This document shows positions 47,901-61,100 of a DNA stretch of 64,000 nt, piece by piece (position 1 is the stretch's first letter; each line of letters opens with the position of its first letter). The stretch comes from Micromussa lordhowensis (Eukaryota; Cnidaria; Anthozoa; Scleractinia; Lobophylliidae). Made by a program: the position numbers and the translations under genes. The stretch covers positions 1 to 64,000 of the forward strand of contig CAXHUQ010001522.1 in the NCBI GenBank assembly GCA_964020085.1, in the 5' to 3' direction. Under the pieces are notes generated by a model, which did no database searches, was not told where the DNA came from, and saw only the letters and a list, made by a program, of their open reading frames with translations.

Positions 47901-50900
47901 CGGGTCGACATGCAAAGTTTCGGAGCTGCGCGACATCTCGCACTATGCTAACCAGCCCGTTTGCTAATTAGCCAAACTTTGCGCGCGTCGCAACTTTGCA
48001 AACTAATACCACCAAGGCACTCCCGGGGTCGGTCCGGGTCCAAATGCGAAGTATCGGAGCTGCGCGAAAACTCGCACTATGCTAATCAGCCCGCAGATCC
48101 CCAGGCGTGGCCGGCTGGCTGACTCGTTAGCCGAGCTTGACGCGTGTCGCAACTTGGCAAACTAATGGCACCAAAGCACTCCTGGGGTGGGTCCGGGTCC
48201 ACATGCAAAGTTTCGGAGCTGCGCGACATCTCGCACTATGCTAACCAGCCCGTTTGCTAATTAGCCGAACTTGGCGCGCGTCGCAACTTTGCAAACTAAT
48301 ACCACCAAAGCACTCCCGGGGTCGGTCCGGGTCCAAATGCGAAGTATCGGAGCTGCGCGAAATCTCGCACTATGCTAATCAGCCCGCAGATCCCCAGGCG
48401 TGGCCGGCTGGCTGACTCGTTAGCCGAGCTTGACGCGTGTCGGAACTTGGCAAACTAATAGCACCAAAGCACTCCTGGGGTGGGTCCGGGTCCACATGCA
48501 AAGTTTCGGAGCTGCGCGACATCTCGCACTATGCTAACCAGCCCGTTTGCTAATTAGCCGAACTTTGCGCGCGTCGCAACTTTGCAAACTAATACCACCA
48601 AAGCACTCCCGGGGTCGGTCCGGGTCCAAATGCGAAGTATCGGAGCTGCGCGAAATCTCGCACGATGCTAATCAGCCCGCAGATCCCCAGGCGTGGCCGG
48701 CTGGCTGACTCGTTAGCCGAGCTTGACGCGTGTCGCAACTTGGCAAACTAATGGCACCAAAGCACTCCTGGGGTGGGTCCGGGTCCACATGCAAAGTTTC
48801 GGAGCTGCGCGACATCTCGCACTATGCTAACCAGCCCGTTTGCTAATTAGCCGAACTTTGCGCGCGTCGCAACTTTGCAAACTAATACCACCAAAGCACT
48901 CCCGGGGTCGGTCCGGGTCCAAATGCGAAGTATCGGAGCTGCGCGAAATCTCGCACTATGCTAATCAGCCCGCAGATCCCCAGGCATGGCCGGCTGGCTG
49001 ACTCGTTAGCCGAGCTTGACGCGTGTCGCAACTTGGCAAACTAATGGCACCAAAGCACTCCTGGGGTGGGTCCGGGTCCACATGCAAAGTTTCGGGGCTG
49101 TGCGACATCTCGCACTATGCTAACCAGCCCGTTTGCTAATTAGCCGAACTTTGCGCGCGTCGCAACTTTGCAAACTAATACCACCAAAGCACTCCCGGGG
49201 TCGGTCCGGGTCCAAATGCGAAGTATCGGAGCTGCGCGAAATCTCGCACTATGCTAATCAGCCCGCAGATCCCCAGGCGTGGCCGGCTGGCTGACTCGTT
49301 AGCCGAGCTTGACGCGTGTCGCAACTTGGCAAACTAATGGCACCAAAGCACTCCTGGGGTGGGTCCGGGTCCACATGCAAAGTTTCGGAGCTGCGCGACA
49401 TCTCGCACTATGCTAACCAGCCCGTTCGCTAATTAGCCGAACTTTGCGCGCGTCGCAACTTTGCAAACTAATACCACCAAAGCACTCCCGGGGTCGGTCC
49501 GGGTCCAAATGCAAAGTATCGGAGCTGCGCGAAATCTCGCACTATGCCAATCAGCCCGCAGATCCCCAGGCGTGGCCGGCTGGCTGACTCGTTAGCCGAG
49601 CTTGACGCGTGTCGCAACTTGGCAAACTAATGGCACCAAAGCACTCCTGGGGTGGGTCCGGGTCCACATGCAAAGTTTCGGAGCTGTGCGACATCTCGCA
49701 CTATGCTAACCAGCCCGTTTGCTAATTAGCCGAACTTTGCGCGCGTCGCAACTTTGCAAACTAATACCACCAAAGCACTCCCGGGGTCGGTCCGGGTCCA
49801 AATGCAAAGTATCGGAGCTGCACGAAATCTCGCACTAGGCTAATCAGCCCGCAGATCCCCAGGCGTGGCCGGCTGGCTGACTCGTTAGCCGAGCTTGACG
49901 CGTGTCGCAACTTGGCAAACTAATGGCACCAAAGCACTCCTGGGGTGGGTCAAGGTCCACATGCAAAGTTTCGGAGCTGCGCGACATCTCGCACTATGCT
50001 AACCAGCCCGTTTGCTAATTAGCCAAACTTTGCGCGCGTCGCAACTTTGCAAACTAATACCACGAAAGCACTCCCGGGGTCGGTCCGGGTCCAAACGCGA
50101 AGTATCGGAGCTGCGCGAAATCTCGCACTATGCTAATCAGCCCGCAGATCCCCAGGCGTGGCCGGCTGGCTGACTCGTTAGCCGAGCTTGACGCGTGTCG
50201 CAACTTGGCAAACTAATGGCACCAAAGCACTCCTGGGGTGGGTCCGGGTCCACATGCAAAGTTTCGGAGCTGCGCGACATCTCGCACTATGCTAACCAGC
50301 CCGTTTGCTAATTAGCCGAACTTTGCGCGCGTCGCAACTTTGCAAACTAATACCACCAAAGCACTCATGGGGTCGGTCCGGGTCCAAATGCGAAGTATCG
50401 GAGCTGCGCGAAATCTCGCACTATGCTAATCAGCCCGCAGATCCCCAGGCGTGGCCGGCTGGCTGACTCGTTAGCCGAGCTTGACGCGTGTCGCAACTTG
50501 GCAAACTAATGGCACCAAAGCACTCCTGGGGTGGGTCCGGGTCGACATGCAAAGTTTCGGAGCTGCGCGACATCTCGCACTATGCTAACCAGCCCGTTTG
50601 CTAATTAGCCAAACTTTGCGCGCGTCGCAACTTTGCAAACTAATACCACCAAGGCACTCCCGGGGTCGGTCCGGGTCCAAATGCGAAGTATCGGAGCTGC
50701 GCGAAAACTCGCACTATGCTAATCAGCCCGCAGATCCCCAGGCGTGGCCGGCTGGCTGACTCGTTAGCCGAGCTTGACGCGTGTCGCAACTTGGCAAACT
50801 AATGGCACCAAAGCACTCCTGGGGTGGGTCCGGGTCCACATGCAAAGTTTCGGAGCTGCGCGACATCTCGCACTATGCTAACCAGCCCGTTTGCTAATTA

Positions 50901-53900
50901 GCCGAACTTGGCGCGCGTCGCAACTTTGCAAACTAATACCACCAAAGCACTCCCGGGGTCGGTCCGGGTCCAAATGCGAAGTATCGGAGCTGCGCGAAAT
51001 CTCGCACTATGCTAATCAGCCCGCAGATCCCCAGGCGTGGCCGGCTGGCTGACTCGTTAGCCGAGCTTGACGCGTGTCGCAACTTGGCAAACTAATGGCA
51101 CCAAAGCACTCCTGGGGTGGGTCCGGGTCCACATGCAAAGTTTCGGAGCTGCGCGACATCTCGCACTATGCTAACCAGCCCGTTTGCTAATTAGCCGAAC
51201 TTTGCGCGCGTCGCAACTTTGCAAACTAATACCACCAAAGCACTCCCGGGGTCGGTCCGGGTCCAAATGCGAAGTATCGGAGCTGCGCGAAATCTCGCAC
51301 GATGCTAATCAGCCCGCAGATCCCCAGGCGTGGCCGGCTGGCTGACTCGTTAGCCGAGCTTGACGCGTGTCGCAACTTGGCAAACTAATGGCACCAAAGC
51401 ACTCCTGGGGTGGGTCCGGGTCCACATGCAAAGTTTCGGAGCTGCGCGACATCTCGCACTATGCTAACCAGCCCGTTTGCTAATTAGCCGAACTTTGCGC
51501 GCGTCGCAACTTTGCAAACTAATACCACCAAAGCACTCCCGGGGTCGGTCCGGGTCCAAATGCGAAGTATCGGAGCTGCGCGAAATCTCGCACTATGCTA
51601 ATCAGCCCGCAGATCCCCAGGCATGGCCGGCTGGCTGACTCGTTAGCCGAGCTTGACGCGTGTCGCAACTTGGCAAACTAATGGCACCAAAGCACTCCTG
51701 GGGTGGGTCCGGGTCCACATGCAAAGTTTCGGGGCTGTGCGACATCTCGCACTATGCTAACCAGCCCGTTTGCTAATTAGCCGAACTTTGCGCGCGTCGC
51801 AACTTTGCAAACTAATACCACCAAAGCACTCCCGGGGTCGGTCCGGGTCCAAATGCGAAGTATCGAAGCTGCGCGAAATCTCGCACTATGCTAATCAGCC
51901 CGCAGATCCCCAGGCGTGGCCGGCTGGCTGACTCGTTAGCCGAGCTTGACGCGTCTCGCAACTTGGCAAACTAATGGCACCAAAGCACTCCTGGGGTGGG
52001 TCCGGGTCCACATGCAAAGTTTCGGAGCTGCGCAACATCTCGCACTATGCTAACCAGCCCGTTTGCTAATTAGCCGAACTTTGCGCGCGTCGCAACTTTG
52101 CAAACTAATACCACCAAAGCACTCCCGGGGTCGGTCCGGGTCCAAATGCAAAGTATCGGAGCTGCACGAAATCTCGCACTAGGCTAATCAGCCCGCAGAT
52201 CCCCAGGCGTGGCCGGCTGGCTGACTCGTTAGCCGAGCTTGACGCGTGTCGCAACTTGGCAAACTAATGGCACCAAAGCACTCCTGGGGTGGGTCAAGGT
52301 CCACATGCAAAGTTTCGGAGCTGCGCGACATCTCGCACTATGCTAACCAGCCCGTTTGCTAATTAGCCAAACTTTGCGCGCGTCGCAACTTTGCAAACTA
52401 ATACCACGAAAGCACTCCCGGGGTCGGTCCGGGTCCAAACGCGAAGTATCGGAGCTGCGCGAAATCTCGCACTATGCTAATCAGCCCGCAGATCCCCAGG
52501 CGTGGCCGGCTGGCTGACTCGTTAGCCGAGCTTGACGCGTGTCGCAACTTGGCAAACTAATGGCACCAAAGCACTCCTGGGGTGGGTCCGGGTCCACATG
52601 CAAAGTTTCGGAGCTGCGCGACATCTCGCACTATGCTAACCAGCCCGTTTGCTAATTAGCCGAACTTTGCGCGCGTCGCAACTTTGCAAACTAATACCAC
52701 CAAAGCACTCATGGGGTCGGTCCGGGTCCAAATGCGAAGTATCGGAGCTGCGCGAAATCTCGCACTATGCTAATCAGCCCGCAGATCCCCAGGCGTGGCC
52801 GGCTGGCTGACTCGTTAGCCGAGCTTGACGCGTGTCGCAACTTGGCAAACTAATGGCACCAAAGCACTCCTGGGGTGGGTCCGGGTCGACATGCAAAGTT
52901 TCGGAGCTGCGCGACATCTCGCACTATGCTAACCAGCCCGTTTGCTAATTAGCCAAACTTTGCGCGCGTCGCAACTTTGCAAACTAATACCACCAAGGCA
53001 CTCCCGGGGTCGGTCCGGGTCCAAATGCGAAGTATCGGAGCTGCGCGAAAACTCGCACTATGCTAATCAGCCCGCAGATCCCCAGGCGTGGCCGGCTGGC
53101 TGACTCGTTAGCCGAGCTTGACGCGTGTCGCAACTTGGCAAACTAATGGCACCAAAGCACTCCTGGGGTGGGTCCGGGTCCACATGCAAAGTTTCGGAGC
53201 TGCGCGACATCTCGCACTATGCTAACCAGCCCGTTTGCTAATTAGCCGAACTTGGCGCGCGTCGCAACTTTGCAAACTAATACCACCAAAGCACTCCCGG
53301 GGTCGGTCCGGGTCCAAATGCGAAGTATCGGAGCTGCGCGAAATCTCGCACTATGCTAATCAGCCCGCAGATCCCCAGGCGTGGCCGGCTGGCTGACTCG
53401 TTAGCCGAGCTTGACGCGTGTCGCAACTTGGCAAACTAATAGCACCAAAGCACTCCTGGGGTGGGTCCGGGTCCACATGCAAAGTTTCGGAGCTGCGCGA
53501 CATCTCGCACTATGCTAACCAGCCCGTTTGCTAATTAGCCGAACTTTGCGCGCGTCGCAACTTTGCAAACTAATACCACCAAAGCACTCCCGGGGTCGGT
53601 CCGGGTCCAAATGCGAAGTATCGGAGCTGCGCGAAATCTCGCACGATGCTAATCAGCCCGCAGATCCCCAGGCGTGGCCGGCTGGCTGACTCGTTAGCCG
53701 AGCTTGACGCGTGTCGCAACTTGGCAAACTAATGGCACCAAAGCACTCCTGGGGTGGGTCCGGGTCCACATGCAAAGTTTCGGAGCTGCGCGACATCTCG
53801 CACTATGCTAACCAGCCCGTTTGCTAATTAGCCGAACTTTGCGCGCGTCGCAACTTTGCAAACTAATACCACCAAAGCACTCCCGGGGTCGGTCCGGGTC

Positions 53901-54100
53901 CAAATGCGAAGTATCGGAGCTGCGCGAAATCTCGCACTATGCTAATCAGCCCGCAGATCCCCAGGCATGGCCGGCTGGCTGACTCGTTAGCCGAGCTTGA
54001 CGCGTGTCGCAACTTGGCAAACTAATGGCACCAAAGCACTCCTGGGGTGGGTCCGGGTCCACATGCAAAGTTTCTGGGCTGTGCGACATCTCGCACTATG
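44965..54100. repeat. Four-copy higher-order repeat of eight or nine satellite units
   Basis: A segment of about 1.8 kb occurs four times, beginning at TGGGTCAAGG 44965, 47309, 49946 and 52290 (spacings of 8, 9 and 8 units). In each copy the rare variants follow the same order: AGCCAAAC, CCACGAAAGC, AAACGCG, ACTCATGGGG, GGGTCGACATG, AGCCAAAC, CCAAGGCACTCC, GAAAACTCGC, GAACTTGGCGCG, CACGATGCT, GGCATGGCC, GGGCTGTGCG. Copies 1, 2 and 4 are preceded by TATCGAAGCTG (44537, 46881, 51862). Copy 3 is preceded instead by a linker with CCGTTCGCT and TATGCCAATC. Confidence 0.9.
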
Positions 54101-54775
54101 CTAACCAGCCCGTTTGCTAATTAGCCGAACTTTGCGCGCGTCGCAACTTTGCAAACTAATACCACCAAAGCACTCCCGGGGTCGGTCCGGGTCCAAATGC
54201 GAAGTATCGGAGCTGCGCGAAATCTCGCACTATGCTAATCAGCCCGCAGATCCCCAGGCGTGGCCGGCTGGCTGACTCGTTAGCCGAGCTTGACGCGTGT
54301 CGCAACTTGGCAAACTAATGGCACCAAAGCACTCCTGGGGTGGGTCCGGGTCCACATGCAAAGTTTCGGAGCTGCGCGACATCTCGCACTATGCTAACCA
54401 GCCCGTTCGCTAATTAGCCGAACTTTGCGCGCGTCGCAACTTTGCAAACTAATACCACCAAAGCACTCCCGGGGTCGGTCCGGGTCCAAATGCAAAGTAT
54501 CGGAGCTGCGCGAAATCTCGCACTATGCCAATCAGCCCGCAGATCCCCAGGCGTGGCCGGCTGGCTGACTCGTTAGCCGAGCTTGACGCGTGTCGCAACT
54601 TGGCAAACTAATGGCACCAAAGCACTCCTGGGGTGGGTCCGGGTCCACATGCAAAGTTTCGGAGCTGTGCGACATCTCGCACTATGCTAACCAGCCCGTT
54701 TGCTAATTAGCCGAACTTTGCGCGCGTCGCAACTTTGCAAACTAATACCACCAAAGCACTCCCGGGGTCGGTCCG
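46881..54775. repeat. Seventeen-unit displacement: 2.9-kb segment repeated
   Basis: The stretch 46881 to about 49790 matches 51862 to about 54770, a shift of 4981 bp (17 x 293). It includes one eight-unit copy plus the linker with CCGTTCGCT (49425 and 54406), TATGCCAATC (near 49546 and 54527) and GGAGCTGTGCG. Both copies carry CTAATAGCACC (48455 and 53436), which the other two eight-unit copies lack. Few private differences are visible (for example GTCGGAAC near 48440 and TTTCTGGGC near 54072), so this is the most recent large duplication I can see. Confidence 0.85.
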
Positions 54776-56538
54776 GGTCCAAATGCGAAGTATCGGAGCT
54801 GCGCGAAATCTCGCACTATGCTAATCAGCCCGCAGATCCCCAGGCGTGGCCGGCTGGCTGACTCGTTAGCCGAGCTTGACGTGTGTCGCAACTTGGCAAA
54901 CTAATGGCACCAAAGCACTCCTGGGGTGGGTCCGGGTCCACATGCAAAGTTTCGGAGCTGCGCGACATCTCGCACTATGCTAACCAGCCCGTTTGCTAAT
55001 TAGCCGAACTTTGCGCGCGTCGCAACTTTGCAAACTAATACCACCAAAGCACTCCCGGGGTCGGTCCGGGTCCAAATGCGAAATATCGGAGCTGCGCGAA
55101 ATCTCGCACTATGCTAATCAGCCCGCAGATCCCCAGGCGTGGCCGGCTGGCTGACTCGTTAGCCGAGCTTGACGCGTGTCGCAACTTGGCAAACTAATGG
55201 CACCAAAGCACTCCTGGGGTGGGTCCGGGTCCACATGCAAAGTTTCGGAGCTGCGCGACATCTCGCACTATGCTAACCAGCCCGTTTGCTAATTAGCCGA
55301 ACTTTGCGCGCGTCGCAACTTTGCAAACTAATACCACCAAAGCACTCCCGGGGTCGGTCCGGGTCCAAATGCGAAGTATCGGAGCTGCGCGAAATCTCGC
55401 ACTATGCTAATCAGCCCGCAGATCCCCAGGCGTGGCCGGCTGGCTGACTCGTTAGCCGAGCTTGACGCGTGTCGCAACTTGGCAAACTAATGGCACCAAA
55501 GCACTCCTGGGGTGGGTCCGGGTCCACATGCAAAGTTTCGGAGCTGCGCGACATCTCGCACTATGCTAACCAGCCCGTTCGCTAATTAGCCGAACTTTGC
55601 GCGCGTCGCAACTTTGCAAACTAATACCACCAAAGCACTCCCGGGGTCGGTCCGGGTCCAAATGCAAAGTATCGGAGCTGCGCGAAATCTCGCACTATGC
55701 TAATCAGCCCGCAGATCCCCAGGCGTGGCCGGCTGGCTGACTCGTTAGCCGAGCTTGACGCGTGTCGCAACTTGGCAAACTAATGGCACCAAAGCACTCC
55801 TGGGGTGGGTCCGGGTCCACATGCAAAGTTTCGGAGCTGCGCGACATCTCGCACTATGCTAACCAGCCCGTTTGCTAATTAGCCCAACTTTGCGCGCGTC
55901 GCAACTTTGCAAACTAATACCACCAAAGCACTCCCGGGGTCGGTCCGGGTCCAAATGCGAAGTATCGGAGCTGCGCGAAATCTCGCACTATGCTAATCAG
56001 CCCGCAGATCCCCAGGCGTGGCCGGCTGGCTGACTCGTTAGCCGAGCTTGACGCGTGTCGCAACTTGGCAAACTAATGGCACCAAAGCACTCCTGGGGTG
56101 GGTCCGGGTCCACATGCAAAGTTTCGGAGCTGCGCGACATCTCGCACTATGCTAACCAGCCCGTTCGCTAATTAGCCGAACTTTGCGCGCGTCGCAACTT
56201 TGCAAACTAATACCACCAAAGCACTCCCGGGGTCGGTCCGGGTCCAAATGCAAAGTATCGGAGCTGCGCGAAATCTCGCACTATGCTAATCAGCCCGCAG
56301 ATCCCCAGGCGTGGCCGGCTGGCTGACTCGTTAGCCGAGCTTGACGTGTGTCGCAACTTGGCAAACTAATGGCACCAAAGCACTCCTGGGGTGGGTCCGG
56401 GTCCACATGCAAAGTTTCGGAGCTGTGCGACATCTCGCACTATGCTAACCAGCCCGTTTGCTAATTAGCCGAACTTTGCGCGCGTCGCAACTTTGCAAAC
56501 TAATACCACCAAAGCACTCCCGGGGTCGGTCCGGGTCC

Positions 56539-58159
56539 AAACGCGAAGTATCGGAGCTGCGCGAAATCTCGCACTATGCTAATCAGCCTGCAGATCCCCA
56601 GGCATGGCCGGCTGGCTGACTCGTTAGCCGAGCTTGACGCGTGTCGCAACTTGGCAAACTAATGGCACCAAAGCACTCCTGGGGTGGGTCCGGGTCCACA
56701 TGCAAAGTTTCGGAGCTGCGCGACATCTCGCACTATGCTATCCAGCCCGTTTGCTAATTAGCCGAACTTTGCGCGCGTCGCAACTTTGCAAACTAATACC
56801 ACCAAAGCACTCCTGGGGTCGGTCCGGGTCCAAATGCGAAGTATCGGAGCTGCGCGAAATCTCGCACTATGCTAATCAGCCCGCAGATCCCCAGGCGTGG
56901 CCGGCTGGCTGACTCGTTCGCCGAGCTTGACGCGTGTCGCAACTTGGCAAACTAATGGCACCAAAGCACTCCTGGGGTGGGTCCGTGTCCTCATGCAAAG
57001 TTTCGGGGCTGTGCGACATCTCGCACCTTGCTAACTAGCCCGTTTGCTAATTAGCCGAACTTTGCGCGCGTCGCAACTTTGCAAACTAATACCACCAAAG
57101 CACTCCCGGGGTCGGTCCGGGTCCGAATGCGAAGTATCGGAGCTGCGCGAAATCTCGCACTATGCTAATCAGCCCGCAGATCCCCAGGCGTGGCCGGCTG
57201 GCTGACTCGTTAGCCGAGCTTGACGTGTGTCACAACTTGGCAAACTAATGGCACCAAAGCACTCCTGGGGTGGGTCCGGGTCCACATGCAAAGTTTCGGA
57301 GCTGCGCGACATCTCGCACTATGCTAACCAGCCCGTTTGCTAATTAGCAGAACTTTGCGCGCGTCGCAACTTTGCAAACTAATACCACCAAAGCACTCCC
57401 AGGGTCGGTCCGGGTCCAAATGCGAAGTATCGGAGCTGCGCGAAATCTCGCACTATGCTAATCAGCCCGCAGATCCCCAGGCGTGGCCGGCTGGCTGACT
57501 CGTTAGCCGAGCTTGACGCGTGTCGCAACTTGGCAAACTAATGGCACCAAAGCACTCCTGGGGTGGGTCCGGGTCCACATGCAAAGTTTCGGAGCTGCGC
57601 GACATCTCGCACTATGCTAACCAGCCCGTTTGCTAATTAGCCGAACTTTGCGCGCGTCGCAACTTTGCAAACTAATACCACCAAAGCACTCCCGGGGTCG
57701 GTCCGGGTCCAAATGCGAAGTATCGGAGCTGCGCGAAATCTCGCACTATGCTAATCAGCCCGCAGATCCCCAGGCGTGGCCGGCTGGCTGACTCGTTAGC
57801 CGAGCTTGACGCGTCTCGCAACTTGGCAAACTAATGGCACCAAAGCACTCCTGGGGTGGGTCCGGGTCCACATGCAAAGTTTCGGAGCTGCGCAACATCT
57901 CGCACTATGCTAACCAGCCCGTTTGCTAATTAGCCGAACTTTGCGCGCGTCGCAACTTTGCAAACTAATACCACCAAAGCACTCCCGGGGTCGGTCCGGG
58001 TCCAAATGCAAAGTATCGGAGCTGCACGAAATCTCGCACTAGGCTAATCAGCCCGCAGATCCCCAGGCGTGGCCGGCTGGCTGACTCGTTAGCCGAGCTT
58101 GACGCGTGTCGCAACTTGGCAAACTAATGGCACCAAAGCACTCCTGGGGTGGGTCAAGG
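56539..58159. repeat. Long-range duplicated satellite segment, copy 3
   Basis: The same variant series, displaced 13185 bp (45 x 293) from copy 2, ending in TGGGTCAAGG at 58150. Private changes include CAGCCTGCAG (near 56585), GCTAACTAGCC (near 57030), GTGTCACAAC (near 57229) and TAGCAGAAC (near 57345). Confidence 0.9.
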
Positions 58160-61100
58160 TCCACATGCAAAGTTTCGGAGCTGCGCGACATCTCGCACTA
58201 TGCTAACCAGCCCGTTTGCTAATTAGCCGAACTTTGCGCGCGTCGCAACTTTGCAAACTAATACCACCAAAGCACTCCCGGGGTCGGTCCGGGTCCAAAT
58301 GCGAAGTATCGGAGCTGCGCGAAATCTCGCACTATGCTAATCAGCCCGCAGATCCCCAGGCGTGGCCGGCTGGCTGACTCGTTAGCCGAGCTTGACGCGT
58401 GTCGCAACTTGGCAAACTAATGGCACCAAAGCACTCCTGGGGTGGGTCCGGGTCCACATGCAAAGTTTCGGAGCTGCGCGACATCTCGCACTATGCTAAC
58501 CAGCCCGTTTGCTAATTAGCCAAACTTTGCGCGCATCGCAACTTTGCAAACTAATACCACCAAAGCACTCCCGGGGTCGGTCCGGGTCCAAATGCGAAGT
58601 ATCAGAGCTGCGCGAAATCTCGCACTATGCTAATCAGCCCGCAGATCCCCAGGCGTGGCCGGCTGGCTGACTCGTTAGCCGAGCTTGACGCGTGTCGCAA
58701 CTTGGCAAACTAATGGCACCAAAGCACTCCTGGGGTGGGTCCGGGTCCACATGCAAAGTTTCGGAGCTGTGCGACATCTCGCACTATGCTAACCAGCCCG
58801 TTTGCTAATTAGCCGAACTTTGCGCGCGTCGCAACTTTGCAAACTAATACCACCAAAGCACTCATGGGGTCGGTCCGGGTCCAAATGCGAAGTATCGGAG
58901 CTGCGCGAAATCTCGCACTATGCTAATCAGCCCGCAGATCCCCAGGCGTGGCCGGCTGGCTGACTCGTTAGCCGAGCTTGACGCGTGTCGCAACTTGGCA
59001 AACTAATGGCACCAAAGCACTCCTGGGGTGGGTCCGGGTCGACATGCAAAGTTTCGGAGCTGCGCGACATCTCGCACTATGCTAACCAGCCCGTTTGCTA
59101 ATTAGCCGAACTTTGCGCGCGTCGCAACTTTGCAAACTAATACCACCAAAGCACTCCCGGGGTCGGTCCGGGTCCAAATGCGAAGTATCGGAGCTGCGCG
59201 AAATGTCGCACTATGCTAATCAGCCCGCAGATCCCCAGGCGTGGCCGGCTGGCTGACTCGTTAGCCGAGCTTGACGCGTGTCGCAACTTGGCAAACTAAT
59301 GGCACCAAAGCACTCCTGGGGTGGGTCCGGGTCCACATGCAAAGTTTCGGAGCTGCGCGACATCTCGCACTATGCTAACCAGCCCGTTTGCTAATTAGCC
59401 GAACTTTGCGCGCGTCGCAACTTTGCAAACTAATACCACCAAAGCACTCCCGGGGTCGGTCCGGGTCCAAATGCGAAGTATCGGAGCTGCGCGAAATCTC
59501 GCACTATGCTAATCAGCCCGCAGATCCCCAGGCGTGGCCGGCTGGCTGACTCGTTAGCCGAGCTTGACGCGTGTCGCAACTTGGCAAACTAATGGCACCA
59601 AAGCACTCCTGGGGTGGGTCCGGGTCCACATGCAAAGTTTCGGAGCTGCGCGACATCTCGCACTATGCTAACCAGCCCGTTTGCTAATTAGCCGAACTTT
59701 GCGCGCGTCGCAACTTTGCAAACTAATACCACCAAAGCACTCCCGGGGTCGGTCCGGGTCCAAATGCGAAGTATCGGAGCTGCGCGAAATCTCGCACTAT
59801 GCTAATCAGCCCCCAGATCCCCAGGCGTGGCCGGCTGGCTGACTCGTTAGCCGAGCTTGACGCGTGTCGCAACTTGGCAAACTAATGGCACCAAAGCACT
59901 CCTGGGGTGGGTCCGGGTCCACATGCAAAGTTTCGGAGCTGCGCGACATCTCGCACTATGCTAACCAGCCCGTTTGGTAATTAGCCGAACTTTGCGCGCG
60001 TCGCAACTTTGCAAACTAATACCACCAAAGCACTCCCGGGGTCGGTCCGGGTCCCAATGCGAAGTATCGGAGCTGCGCGAAACCTCGCACTATGCTAATC
60101 AGCCCGCAGATCCCCAGGCGTGGCCGGCTGGCTGACTCGTTAGCCGAGCTTGACGCGTGTCGCAACTTGGCAAACTAATGGCACCAAAGCACTCCTGGGG
60201 TGGGTCCGGGTCCACATGCAAAGTTTCGGAGCTGCGCGACATCTCGCACTATGCTAACCAGCCCGTTTGCTAATTAGCCGAACTTTGCGCGCGTCGCAAC
60301 TTTGCAAACTAATACCACCAAAGCACTCCCGGGGTCGGTCCGGGTCCAAATGCGAAGTATCGGAGCTGCGCGAAATCTCGCACTATGCTAATCAGCCCGC
60401 AGATCCCCAGGCGTGGCCGGCTGGCTGACTCGTTAGCCGAGCTTGACGCGTGTCGCAACTTGGCAAACTAATGGCACCAAAGCACTCCTGGGGTGGGTCC
60501 GGGTCCACATGCAAAGTTTCGGAGCTGCGCGACATCTCGCACTATGCTAACCAGCCCGTTTGCTAATTAGCCGAACTTTGCGCGCGTCGCAACTTTGCAA
60601 ACTAATACCACCAAAGCACTCCCGGGGTCGGTCCGGGTCCAAATGCGAAGTATCGGAGCTGCGCGAAATCTCGCACTATGCTAATCAGCCCGCAGATCCC
60701 CAGGCGTGGCCGGCTGGCTGACTCGTTAGCCGAGCTTGACGCGTGTCACAACTTGGCAAACTAATGGCACCAAAGCACTCCTGGGGTGGGTCCGGGTCCA
60801 CATGCAAAGTTTCGGAGCTGCGCGACATCTCGCACTAGGATAACCAGCCCGTTTGCTAATTAGCCGAACTTTGCGCGCGTCGCAACTTTGCAAACTAATA
60901 CCACCAAAGCACTCCCGGGGTCGGTCCGGGTCCAAATGCGAAGTATCGGAGCTGCGCGAAATCTCGCACTATGCTAATCAGCCCGCAGATCCCCAGGCGT
61001 GGCCGGCTGGCTGACTCGTTAGCCGAGCTTGACGCGTGTCGCAACTTGGCAAACTAATGGCACCAAAGCACTCCTGGGGTGGGTCCGGGTCCACATGCAA

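Noticed and set aside
32315..56912. 92-codon plus-strand frames at 32315, 43449 and 56634
   Set aside because: They exist because one variant (GCTAACC to GCTATCC) removes a TAA. They are useful as markers of the three duplicated segments but show no sign of being genes.
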